This document shows, in pieces, positions 34,643 to 44,902 of a stretch of 64,000 nucleotides of DNA. The stretch lies in NCBI GenBank assembly GCA_007570785.1, contig ML661902.1:1411044-1475043 (forward strand). Direction: 5' to 3'. The position numbers and the translations under genes were made by a program. This DNA is from Antilocapra americana. Lineage: Eukaryota > Chordata > Mammalia > Artiodactyla > Antilocapridae. The notes below the pieces were generated by a model that saw only the letters and a list, made by a program, of their open reading frames with translations, did not search any database and was not told where the DNA came from. How positions within the stretch are numbered: the first letter of the stretch is position 1; every line of letters begins with the position of its first letter.

Positions 34643-37600
34643 AGAAGAGGGAAATCAACCGAGGCAGGGCCTGAAGGCTGGCTTTTCTGGTGTTGAAATG
34701 ACTTTTGAGAGTTCAGTCTGAGATTCCTGAGGAATTCTACCACAGCCAATTTGGAGGAGCCTATGCTTTCAATGGGCCAGACTTCTCTTGCAACAAATCA
34801 GTTTTGATTTGGCTGTTTGGAAGTGAGGATAATTTATAGAGAAAAATAATATGTTCTAATAGATATTAAATTCTAGTTCTGTTAACTGAGGTCTAGATTT
34901 ATAAAAGCTATTGTGTTTGCCACACATTTGCCCTGCTGTTCAGGAGGAAAAGAAAATTATCTAGTCAAGTTATCACCAAGTATAATGACTCATGATGTGT
35001 AACACTGATTGCTTTAAGCCTGCTGCTAAAAGCACATGTACAATGCTTGTGTAACAATTTGGTAAGTGATTAAAATGTATAGCCTACAAAATATTTTCCC
35101 ATCAACATACCTCTGAGCTTATTCTGATCAGTTCCCCCTGCCAAAATGTATAACTATGCAAATATAAAGGAGGCCTAGCCCCTAGCAACACGATCTGAAC
35201 CCAGGGCAGGCAGGCAGACAGTATTCTCTCTGACTTCAAGAGACACATACTTTGATATATCAAAAAATTTGCAATCAAAAGGGGAAATGATGGGAAAATC
35301 TTCATATGTGGTGGTATGCGGAAGTCATTCTGGCTTATATATGGTTAAACTTAATTTTACTGAACAGATTGGCCTGTTTTGTGACCCATCGAACATGCAT
35401 CTATTTTGGCCACTGAAAAAGGACATGCAGTGGAAAAAATGGAATAGCTATGGTTCAGATGTCCAAGGTAAAATTGGTTGGCCATTGTAGATGTGATTTT
35501 GGACATAAACCTGTATTACAAAAACTAGACTTTTCTGAATTGTATTGTAGACTAAAACCAAAAACACAGGCAGGTGTGTTATTACCTCAAATGTGGTTAC
35601 TGCTTGTATTTTGCTTAATGGTCATCATCTTTCCAGTGTTACACCTGTTAGAGGTATGACATTTCATCCCTAGCCTGAGCAAAGGAAATCTCTCTGAGGA
35701 CTGGACAGCAACAATGTGCTCACTACAAAATGAGTATAAATGCAGGCTCTACACTGAGATGGTGGTGTTGTCCTACTCTGGGCCTACATGAAAAGGTGAC
35801 CTGGCTAATGTGACTATGTGGGGATGATTGGCAATGGGGGGAAGGACACTCACCATCTTCTTGTCCCATAGACCAATACATCAGAAGGACCCCAATTATA
35901 AACATTACTGTACAACTGATTGCTCGTGAGCCCCTGGAGTATGCATGTGGAGTAGAAATGTCTGGCTTCTGGATACACCAGTCAAACAAGTGGGATTTGC
36001 TGTTTTTTGTTTGGAAAGACCTAATGGGTCGACTCCTAATGTTCTCTAAATAGTGGAGCAACAGACCTGAAACGTGACTGTGGACTCCTGTGTAGGACAC
36101 CAGAATGTTTATTTTAGAGCCAGGGTCTTCCCCTCCCCATTTGTGAAAATGAGGTGTCCTCCATTTATGATAAAAATTCTCCAGAAAGCAGGCACAGAAG
36201 GAACATAACTCAACATAATAAAAGCCATCTATAATAAACCCACAGCAAACATTATCCTCAATGGTGAAAATTTGAAAGCATTCCCCCTAAAGTCAGGAAC
36301 AAGACAAGGGTGCCACTCTCACCACTACTGTTGAACATAGTTTTGGAATTTTTAGCCACAGCAATCACAGAAGAAAAAGAAATAAAAGGAAACCAGATTG
36401 GAAAAGAATAAGTAAAACTCTTACTGTTTGCAGATTACATGATCCTCTACATAAAATACCCTAAAAACATCACCAGAAAATTACTAGTGCTAATCAATGA
36501 ATATAATAAAGTTGCAGGATATAAAATTAATACACAGAAATCCCTTGCATTCCTATATACTAACAATGAGAAAACAGAAACAGAAATTAAGGAAATAATC
36601 CCATTCAACACTGTAATGAAAATAAAATATTTAGAAATAAATCTACCTAAAGAAACAAAAGACCTTTATATACAGAAAACTATAAAACACTGCTGAAAGA
36701 AAGATGACACAATAGATGGAGAAATATACCATGTACATGGATCGGAAGAATCAATATAGTGAAAATGAGTATACTATCAAAAGCAATCTATAGAGTCAAT
36801 GCAATTCCTATCAAGCTACCAATGGTATTTTTCAGAGAACTAGAACAAATAATTTCACAATTTGTATAGAAATACAAAAAACATCAAATAGCCAAAGCAA
36901 TGTTGAGAAAGAAGAATGGAACTGGAGGAATCAACCTGCCTGATTTCAGGCTATACTACAAAGCTACAGTCATCAAGACAGTATGGTACTGGCACAAAGA
37001 CAGAAATACAGATCAATGGAACAAAATAGCTCAGAGATAAATTCACATACCTATGGACATCTTATCTTTGAAAAGGAGGCAAAAATATACAAAGGAGAAA
37101 AGACAATCTCTTTAACAAATGGTGCTGGGAAAACTGGTCAACCACCAGTAAAAGAATGAAACTAGAATACTTTCTAAAACCATACACAAAAATAAACTCA
37201 AAATGGATTAAAAATCTAAATGTAAGACCAAAAAACTATAAAATTCCTAGAGGAAAACATAGGCAAAATACTCACTGACATAAATCACAACAGGATCTTC
37301 TATGACCCACCTCCCAGAGTAATGGAAACAAAAGCAAAAATAAACAAATGGGACCTAATTAAAAGGTTTTGCAAAATGAAGGAAACTAAAAGCAAGGTGA
37401 AAAAACAACCTTCAGGATGAGAGAAAACAGCAAACAAAGCAAATGACAAAGAATAAATCTCAAAAATATACAAGGAGCTCAATAAAAATAAACCCAATAA
37501 AAAAATGGGCCAAAGAACTACAGACGTTTCTCCAAAGAAGACATACAGATGGCTAATAAACACATGAACAAATGTTCAACCACACTCATTATCAGAGAAA

Positions 37601-38406
37601 TATAAATCAAAACCACAATGAGGTACCATTTCATGGTGGTCAGAATGGCTGCTATCAAAAAGTCTACAAACAATAAATGCTGGAGAGGGTGTGGAGAAAA
37701 CAGAACCCTCCTACACTGTTGGTGGGAATGCAAACTAGTAAAGCCACTGTGGAGAACATCCTGGAGATGCCTTAAAAAACTGGAAATAGAACTGCAATAT
37801 GACCCAGCAATCCCACTGTTGGGCATACGCACCAAGGAAATCAGAATTGAAAGAGTCACATGTACCTCAGTGTTCATCACAGCACTGTTTACAATAGCTA
37901 GGACATAGAAGTAACCTAGATGTCCATTAGCAGATGAATGGATAAGAAAGTTGTGTTATATATACACACTGAAATATTCAATTCAGTTCAGTCACTCAGT
38001 CATGTCTGACTCCTTGCGACCCCATGAACTGCAGCATGCCAGGCATCCCTGTCCATCACCAACTCCTGGAGTCCACCCAAACCCATGGCCATTGAGTCGG
38101 TGATGCCATTCAACCATCTCATCCTCTGTTTCCCCCTTCTCCTCCTGCCTTCAATCTTTCCCAGCATACGGTCTTTTCAAATGAGTCAGTTCTTTGCATC
38201 AGGTGGCCAAAATATTGGAGTTTCAGCTTCAACATCAGTCCTTCCAATGAATACCCAGGACTGATCCCCTTTAGGATGGACTGGTTGGATCTCCTTGCAG
38301 TCCAAGAGACTCTCAAGAGTCTTATCCAACATCACAGTTCAAAAGCATCAATTCTTTGGGGCTCAGCTTTCTTTATAGTCCAACTCTCACATCCATACAT
38401 GACCAC

Positions 38407-38862
38407 TCAAAAAGCCACAGGCTTGACTAGACTGAACTTTGTTGACAAAGTAATGTCTCTGCTTTTTAATATGCTGTCTAGGTTGGTCATAACTTTCCTT
38501 CCAAGGAGTATGCATCTTTTAATTTCATGGCTGCAATCACCATCTGCAGTGATTTTGGAGCCCCCAAAAATAAAGTCAGCCACTGTTTCCACTGTTTCCC
38601 CAACTATTTGCCATGAAGTGATGGCAGATGTCATGATCTTAGTTTTCTGAATGTTGAGCTTTAAAACTTTTTCACTATCTTCTTTCGCTTTCATCAAGAG
38701 GCTCTTTAGTTCTTCTTCACTTTCTGCCATAAGGGTGGTTTCATCCGCATATCTGAGGTTACTCATATTTCTCCTGGCAATTTTGATTCCAGCTTGTGCT
38801 TCCTCCAACCCAGCATTTCTCATGATGTACTCTGCATATAAATTAAATAAGCAGGGTGACAA
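38407..38862 (-). pseudogene. BovB reverse transcriptase, palm to C-terminal part (copy B)
   Basis: A 151-codon minus frame beginning at SPCLFNL. It continues through the catalytic box YADE (38740-38751; second Asp replaced by Glu), AESEEELKSLL, ITSWQIVGE and GGSKITADGDCSHEIKR. The thumb/C-terminal part continues in another frame to 38119. RTE reverse transcriptases normally read YADD. Even without frameshifts this enzyme would probably be impaired. Confidence 0.9.
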
Positions 38863-39235
38863 TATACAGCCTTGAGGTATTCCTTTTCCTATTTTAACCA
38901 GTCTGTTGTTCCATGTCCAGTTCTAACTGTTGCTTCCTGACCTGCATACAGGTTTTTCAAGAGGCAAGTCAGGTGGCCTGGTATTCCCATCTCTTTCAGA
39001 ATTTTCCACAGTTTATTGTGATCCACACAGTCAAAGGCTTTAGCATAGTCAATACAGCAGAAACAGATGTTTTTCTGGAACTCTCTTGCTTTTTTGGTGA
39101 TTCAGCAGATATTGGTAATTTGATCTCTGGTTCCTCTACCTTTTCTAAATCCAGCTTGAACATCTGGAAGTTCGCAGTTCACATATTGATGAAGCCTGGC
39201 TTGGAGAATTTTGAGCATTACTTTACTAGCGTGTG

Positions 39236-39507
39236 CTGCTGCTGTGGCTAAGTCGCTTCAGTTGTGTCTGACTCTGCGACCAAATAGATGGCAGCCCACT
39301 AGGCTCCTACTTCCCTGGGATTCTCCAGGCAAGAACACTGGAGTGGGTTGCCATTTCCTTCTCCAATGCATGAAAGTGAAAAGTGAAAGTGAAGCCACTC
39401 AGTCATGTCCAACTCTTTGCTACCCCATGGACTGCAGCCTACCAGGCTCCTCTGTCCATGGGATTTTCCAGGCAAGAGTACTGAGTGGGGTGACATTGCC
39501 TTCTCCG
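39236..39507 (-). mobile_element. Bov-A2 dimer SINE inside BovB copy B
   Basis: Two Bov-A monomers with a (GCT)n tail complement at the left and the linker ccaatgcatgaaagtgaaaag. Duplications ACTAGCGTGTG (39225-39235) and ACTAGAGTGTG (39508-39518) differ at one base. It is the youngest layer of this nest. Confidence 0.94.
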
Positions 39508-39917
39508 ACTAGAGTGTGAGATGAGTACAACTGTGTGGTAGTTTGAGCATTCTTTGGCATTGCCTTTCTTTGGATTGGAATGAAAACTGACCTTTTCCAG
39601 TCCTGTGGCCACTGCTTAGTTTTCCAAATTTGCTGGCATATTGAGTGCAGCACTTTCACAGCATCATCTTTCAGGATTTGAAATAGCTCAACTGGAATTC
39701 CATCACCTCCACTAGCTTTGTTCACAGCAATGCTTCCTAAGGCCCACTTGCCTTCACATTCCAGGATGTCTGGCTCTAGGTGAGTGATCACACCATTGTG
39801 ATTATCTTGGTCATGAAGATCTTCTTTGTATAGTTCTTCTGTGTATTCTTGCCACCTCTTCTTAATATCTTCTGCTTCTGTTAGGTCCCTATGATTCCTT
39901 TCCTTTATTGAGCCCAT
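39420..39917 (-). pseudogene. BovB reverse transcriptase, N-terminal fingers (copy B)
   Basis: A 165-codon minus frame whose first about 135 residues are BovB: MGSIKERN, WQEYTEELY, NKASGGDGIPVELFQIL, then WPQDWKRSVFIPI. A frameshift in the following PKKGNAKD region diverts it, and its last 30 codons are derived from the nested Bov-A2. Confidence 0.9.
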
Positions 39918-40528
39918 CTTTGCAGAAATGTTCCCTTGGTATCTCTAATTTTCTTGAAGATATCTCTAGTCTTTCCCATTCTATTGTTTTCCTCTATTTC
40001 TTTGCATTGATCGCTGAGGATATATTACTCAGCTGTTATGAAAAATGCACTTGAATCAGTTCTATTAAGGTGGATAAAACTGGAGCTTATTTACAGAGTG
40101 AAGTAAGTCAGAAAGAAAAACACCAATACCATATATTAACACCATAATACCATATATGGAATTTGAAAGATTGTAATGACAACCCTATACACAAGACAGC
40201 AAAAGAGACACAGATATAAAGAAACAGACTTTTGGACTCTGTGGGTGAAGGCAAGGGTTGGATGATTTGAGAGAATAGCATTGAAACATGCATGTTACCG
40301 TATGTGAAACAGATGACCAGTTCAAGTTTGATGCATGAAACAGGGCACTCAAAGCCCATTGGGACAACCCAGACAGATGGGATGGGTAGGAAGGTGGGAG
40401 AGGGGTTCAGGATGGGGGACACATGTGCACCCGTGGCTGATTTATGTCAGTGTATGGCAAAAACCACCACAGTATTGTAAAGTAATTAAACTCCAGTTAA
40501 AATAAATAAATAAATAAATTTTAAAAAA

Positions 40529-40609
40529 GAAAATGGTGTGTCCTTATCTTCAACTGGACTAGATGCTGCCCTCATTGATTTCCTCTCCTTTGCCTAGTAA
40601 GTGCTTGGT
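40529..40609. other. unassigned segment, part 4
   Basis: It contains the right-hand L1 duplication and is the direct continuation of 36160 in the pre-insertion sequence (aaatgaggtgtcc|ttatcttcaactgg). It is not recognised. Confidence 0.4.
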
Positions 40610-41118
40610 CTGCATCTCCACAGCTGCCCTATGAATACGTTCATCAGTACCATCTTTCTAGATTCCATATATACATATGTATTAATATACAACATTTGTT
40701 TATCTCTTTCTCACTCACTTCACTCTGTATAATAGGCTCTAGGTTCATCCATTTCATTAGAAGTGACTCAAATGCCTTCCTTTTTATGGCTGAGTACTCT
40801 TCCATTGTGTGTATTTGTGTGTATCACAACTCCTTTATCTATGAACACTTAGCAGGTTGGTTCCATGTCCTAGATATTGAAAATAGTGCTGTGATGAACA
40901 TTGGCATATATGTGTCTTTTTCAGTTTTGATTTTCTCAGGGTATATGCCTAGAAGTGGTATTGCTGGGTTGTATGGTGCTTTTATTCCTAGTTTTTTAAG
41001 GAATCTCCATGCTGTCTTCCGTAGTGGCTGCATCAATTTTCATCACCACCAGCAGTGTAAGAGGGTTCCCTTTTCTCCATACCCTCTCCAGAACTTATTG
41101 TTGGTAGTTTTTGATGAT
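40610..41118 (-). mobile_element. LINE-1 fragment, both ends missing
   Basis: Complement of L1 3' UTR and ORF2 C-terminus. The minus frame 40839-41036 holds [14 protein letters not shown] and [10 protein letters not shown]. There is no A-tail complement at the left and no matching duplication at the two borders. It looks like a rearranged remnant rather than a clean insertion. It abuts the retroviral gag remnant on the right. Confidence 0.8.
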
Positions 41119-42381
41119 GTAAACCTCTTGATCTTGATTACAGAAGACCATGGAGGCTGCATTCACTAGTTCATCTAGGGTGACATTGGCTTCTTGAATT
41201 AGCTTTTGTGATTTGGGTCTAATATGGGCTTCCCTAGTGGCTCAACTGTAAAGAATCCACCTGCAATGTAGGAAACCCAGGAAATGTGAGTTTGATCCCT
41301 GGCTTGGGAAGATCTCGTGCAGAAGGAGATGACAACCTACTCCAGTATTCTTGCCTGGATAATCCCATGGACAAAGGAGCCTGGTAGGCTACAGTCCATA
41401 GGGTTGCAAAATGTTGGACAGAACTGAAGTGACTGAGCACACATGCATATATAAGGTGCTCACTGAGTTTAAAAGTTATCTTTTATAATCGTTTATCCCT
41501 CTACTGTTAAGGAAGGCTGTTGGATTTTCCCCAGGTTCCTACTGATTGCCGTTACTTGGGAGTTGTTTACGATTTTATGTTGGGCTGCTTTAAGACCCTC
41601 TTTTATAGAGATGATTAAATTATTCCTTTCTCATTGATGTTCTTTGTGATTGTAGTCCCATCTGGGATCAGTGCTGGGGACTGCCATTTCCCCAACAGAG
41701 TATTTAATATCAGAAAGGTGGAGTTCATGAGAAATTTCTATCTCTCTTTTACCTCTGTATCATATCAAAGAGGGTCTGGTTTAGGATTATGGTGATATCT
41801 TTCCAGGTCATTTTATAAGCCATAAAAATATGCTGGACCCCCTCAATATATTTAGTGGGGTTGTCCGAAAAGCAAACCAATTCTGCCTTGGTCTGTTTTA
41901 GTTCTATGAGTGAGGGCATATAGACTCATTGTGGCCCAAATTTGCCTTCTGGTGTTTCCACCAAGGGACAGACTTTAGCTGATGAAGGTAATGGAGGTCT
42001 CTCATAACTTGGTGAGGCAGAACTAGGTGGTGATGTGGCTGGTGAAGTTGAGGGCTTTTCTTTAGGCAGCAAGGTGGCAAGGCTCGTTAAGTCTACAAGT
42101 TGTGAGGAAGCCTGCCTGTTCCATAAGACAAAGTTGCACATACAAGATTTCAGACTATTTGCCCTGCCTTTGGCAAAATAAGTCTAACTGGAGAATAATG
42201 TTATATTAATAATTAATATTCCCGGTTAGGGGCCAGGATTCCCTGTCCAAAAGGCAATATTGGGGCTAGACTGTATTACAAAAACAAATCCCTTTATAGC
42301 AATGGTGAGGTCAAACTGCAACCAGTTCTGTAAGATTCATCTCAAGGGTGTCCCCCCTAGAGCTGATGGTTGATTTCCCAT
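41119..42381 (-). pseudogene. endogenous retrovirus gag remnant (class I, gamma-like)
   Basis: Gag is the virion structural polyprotein. On the minus strand a matrix-like start MGNQ lies at 42381, the Gly giving a myristoylation-type N-terminus. It is followed by broken matrix sequence and a proline/serine-rich stretch with PSYERPP (within 41926-42141), like the region between matrix and capsid of gamma-type Gag. Next comes a capsid-like block (LKQTK, FSDNPTKYI, MTWKDI, LNQTL) and, left of the [14 protein letters not shown]. Stops and shifts lie throughout the matrix and capsid parts, so it cannot be translated whole. No pol or env is identified beside it. Confidence 0.78.
41226..41446 (+). 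mobile_element. Bov-tA SINE inside gag remnant
   Basis: Plus-strand copy: gggcttccctagtggctcaac head, aacctactccagtattcttgcc body, gaactgaagtgactgagcacac 3' end. It separates two parts of the capsid region, so it is younger than the retrovirus. Confidence 0.92.
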
Positions 42382-42799
42382 CTGGAAAATAGTAGGGCAA
42401 TTTGAGAGCCTGGCACCCCAGAATCATAATTGGCATTCTGGCTTATAGTACAGCACTAGATGGGAGTTGGGGAGGATGTCTCCTGCTTGTACCCAACCAA
42501 GAATGTCCCAGATGCCTGGTGGCCAAGGAGGGTCTGGGGCATTCTTTATCCTGATGGGAAAGTGGGGGCTTATCTGAATCTACAACACTGGTCTGAGGAG
42601 GTAGACTCAAGTTTGGATGATGGTTGGGAGGATGGGGAGGAGATCAGGAGCAAGTGTCTGTTCGATAGATAGAGGATTGAAAGAGGACCTGAAGTTGAGA
42701 AATGAGCAAGTCCTTTGCACCTACACAAAAAGAAGCAGTTGTAGAAGCCTGCAGAGAGGAGATCTCTTACTTACAGAGATCCGAGTCACAGCACCAAAA
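42382..42799 (-). other. retroviral 5' leader with tRNA-His-type primer-binding site
   Basis: The minus strand between LTR and gag start. The primer-binding site at 42779-42796 reads TGGTGCTGTGACTCGGAT, one mismatch from the complement of the histidine tRNA 3' end as I remember it. It starts 3 bp inside the LTR edge, as expected. A strong donor-like GTAAGT follows at 42774-42769. The leader of about 400 nt fits gamma-type viruses. Confidence 0.75.
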
Positions 42800-43325
42800 T
42801 GCTAGCAGAAGACAATCTGGAGGCTTCTCCTCCATGGGCCTTGGTTCTTAGTAACAGAGAAGAATAGCAAAGGAGAATCTTCTTAGCAAGGAAGAATGTG
42901 AGGTCTTATCATTGCAAGAGAGTTTTTTGAAGATAGAGAAAAGAGAGAACACCTCAAGAGAGATGGGCCAGGGCAAGGAAGGCAAAGGCCCTGGAGGGCT
43001 GGGGTGTAGTTTTCAAGGAAAGGTTTCTGCAAAATCCAGGGGGTCTTTGATTGACAGTAGATGGCTGTAGGTTATATACACCAAGAGGCTCTGCTGTGCG
43101 TGTCCTTCCCACAAGGACATGATAGTGTGAGGTGTGCGCATGTGTGATAATGGGTAAAGCCCCTCCCAGTCAGCCAGTGGGGGATTTTTCCAGTTCTCTG
43201 ACTATTTTGGAGTATTTCCAGAAGCATATTTGGGGCAGGGTTGTCAAATAGCTTGGTGGGATTATGAGACTATGGGATCTTCAACTCAATGAGACCACTG
43301 CTCATAGCTAACTTCCCGCCTAACA
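42800..43325 (-). mobile_element. endogenous retrovirus 5' LTR
   Basis: TG...CA bounded, about 526 bp, adjacent to the primer-binding site. On the minus strand it opens TGTTAGGCGGGAAG and has a TATA-like GTATATAAC at 43079-43071. Its first 25 bases resemble those of the solo LTR at 31542-32660 (both have AGGCGGG then AGTTAGC/AGCTAGG), suggesting related families. No AATAAA is seen. The outer duplication cannot be tested because the left end of the provirus is not identified. Confidence 0.65.
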
Positions 43326-44359
43326 TCACCTTGACAATATTATCTTTTACATGAAAATATAGTATCTCTTCACTTATTTAAGCTTCTTTGGTTCTGTTCA
43401 TCAGATTTTTGTGGTTTTCCTCATATAAGATGTTCCTATAGATCTTGTACATATTGTTAGATTTATACCTAATCATTTAATTTTTGAGGGTGCTAAGGTA
43501 AATGGGTTTTTAACTGCAAATTTCACTTGCTTATGGATGGAATGTAGGAAAGTAATGGGATTTCATGTATTCACCTTGAGTTTTACAACCTTGTTATAAA
43601 TGATTACTAGTTTCAGGACTTTTTTGTTGTTCTGGGTTTTTACCTAGATGGTCATGTCATCTACAGAGACAGTTTTAGTCTATATGCTGTTTCAAGCTTT
43701 GTTTATCTGAGAAAGGCCATTTCTTCCTCACTTTCAAAGGATAATTTCACAAGGTGCAAAATCCCAAGTTAGTAACTTTCTTTTCTAAACACTAAATATT
43801 TCACTTGCATAATTTCTGAGGAGAAATAGGATTTAATTCTTAATTTTTGCTCTTTTACAAGTAGTGTTTTGATTCCTCTGACTTCTTTTGGGACTTTATC
43901 TTTGATTTTCTGAAGTTGAGTATGATATGCCTAGGTATAAGATTTTATCTTTATTCTATGTACTGTTCCTGGGGCTTCTTGGATCTATGTTTTAGTGTCA
44001 GACATTAATTTGGGGAAATTCTCATTCATTATTGCTTTGAATGGTACTGCCATTATATACATACCTTTTATTATTGTCCCACCATTCTTGGACATTGTAT
44101 TTTTTGTCATTTTTCTCTTTGCTTTTCAGTTTTGAAAATTCCCATTGTTATAGCCCAAAGTTCAGAGATTCTTTGCTATGTTCAGTTTACTGATGAGCCC
44201 ATAAGGCAGTCTGTATTTCTGTTAGATTGCTTTTTATCTTTAGCTTCTCTTTTTATTCTTTCTTAGATATTTCATCTCTCTGTTTACATTGTTCCTGCAT
44301 GTGGTTTAATTTTTCCATTAGAGCTCAAAGCATATGAATTATACTTAAAAAAATTCCTT
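43326..44359 (-). mobile_element. old LINE-1 (L1M-type), antisense
   Basis: Complement of ORF2: caccttgacaatattatc, tttgtggttttcctcatataag, cttgtacatattgttagatttatacctaa, with younger-part homology fading by 43735. From about 43870 the text resembles the complement of an old L1 5' part (ttctgaagttgagtatgatatgcctagg). Borders between sub-parts are uncertain. Confidence 0.6.
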
Positions 44360-44902
44360 TTCTATAATCTCAATAGACACAGAAAACCTTTAACAAAATT
44401 CAGCACCCATTTATGATTAAAACTCTTCAAAAAATGGGCACAGAAGGAACCTACCTCAACATAGTAAAGGCCATATATGGTAAGCCTACAGCAAACATTA
44501 TTCTGAATGGTGAAAAACTGAAAGCATTCCCTCTAGGATCAGGAACAGGACAAAGGTGTCCACTTTCACCACAATTATTCAACATAGTTCTAGAAGCCCT
44601 AGCTACAGCAATCAGAGAAGAAAAAGAAATAAAAGGAATCCAGATCAGAAAAGAAAACATAAAGCTCCATCTGTTTGCAGATGACATGATACTCTACATA
44701 GAAAACCCTAAAGATAGTATCAGAAAATTAATAGAGCTAATCAGTGAATTTAGCAAAGTTGCAAAATCAATACACAGAAATCACTTAGATTTCTATATAC
44801 TAATAATGAAATATCAGAAAGAGAAATTAAGGAATCAATCCCATTCACCATTGCAACTAAAATGATTAAATATCTAGGAATAAAATTACCTAAGGAGACA
44901 AA

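Larger units (their letters stand above)
33106..36160. other. unassigned segment, part 3 (about 2.7 kb net)
   Basis: After removing two SINEs this is the largest piece I cannot assign. It is not L1, BovB, CHR or Bov. Plus-strand frames include 34286-34633, whose non-SINE part follows a ttgtattttccag acceptor-like site, and 35269-35490. The frame 35450-35659 has a strongly hydrophobic stretch of about 20 residues. The minus frame 35723-36100 is 125 codons. Nothing gives a confident family match. A decayed retroviral or other gene-bearing element is my best guess, since it lies between old L1 pieces. Confidence 0.3.
37979..40021 (-). mobile_element. BovB LINE copy B, 5' truncated
   Basis: Minus-strand BovB with its 3' terminus at the left (ttcagttcagtcactcagtcatg) and truncation at the right within the RT N-terminal region (ctatttctttgcattgatcgctgag). 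The duplication is ATATT at 37974-37978 and 40022-40026; removing the insert restores a continuous L1 text (actgaaatattactcagc). A Bov-A2 lies inside at 39236-39507. Several frameshifts; no endonuclease. Confidence 0.94.
36161..40528 (+). mobile_element. bovine-type LINE-1, 5' truncated, carrying BovB copy B
   Basis: The insertion starts inside ORF2 (ccatttatgataaaaattctccag) and ends with a 3' UTR and an (AAAT)n-type tail at about 40498-40520. Duplications GAAAATGAGGTGTCCT (36145-36160) and GAAAATGGTGTGTCCT (40529-40544) match at 14 of 16 positions. ORF2 is broken: the RT catalytic box reads FADY at about 36433-36444 instead of FADD, and stops follow. The C-terminal block (37618-37908) keeps [13 protein letters not shown] and LLGIRTKE. 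BovB splits the 3' UTR at 37978. Confidence 0.92.

Noticed and set aside
35723..36100. 125-codon minus-strand frame considered as a host gene or viral pol/env
   Set aside because: No pol or env motif is visible in it and competing frames exist on the plus strand; left within the unassigned segment.
42460..42672. 70-codon plus-strand frame, Trp- and Asp-rich
   Set aside because: It lies in the retroviral leader on the strand opposite to gag; no family match and no support for a separate gene.
44451..44687. 78-codon minus-strand frame
   Set aside because: Antisense of the L1 RT core on the plus strand.
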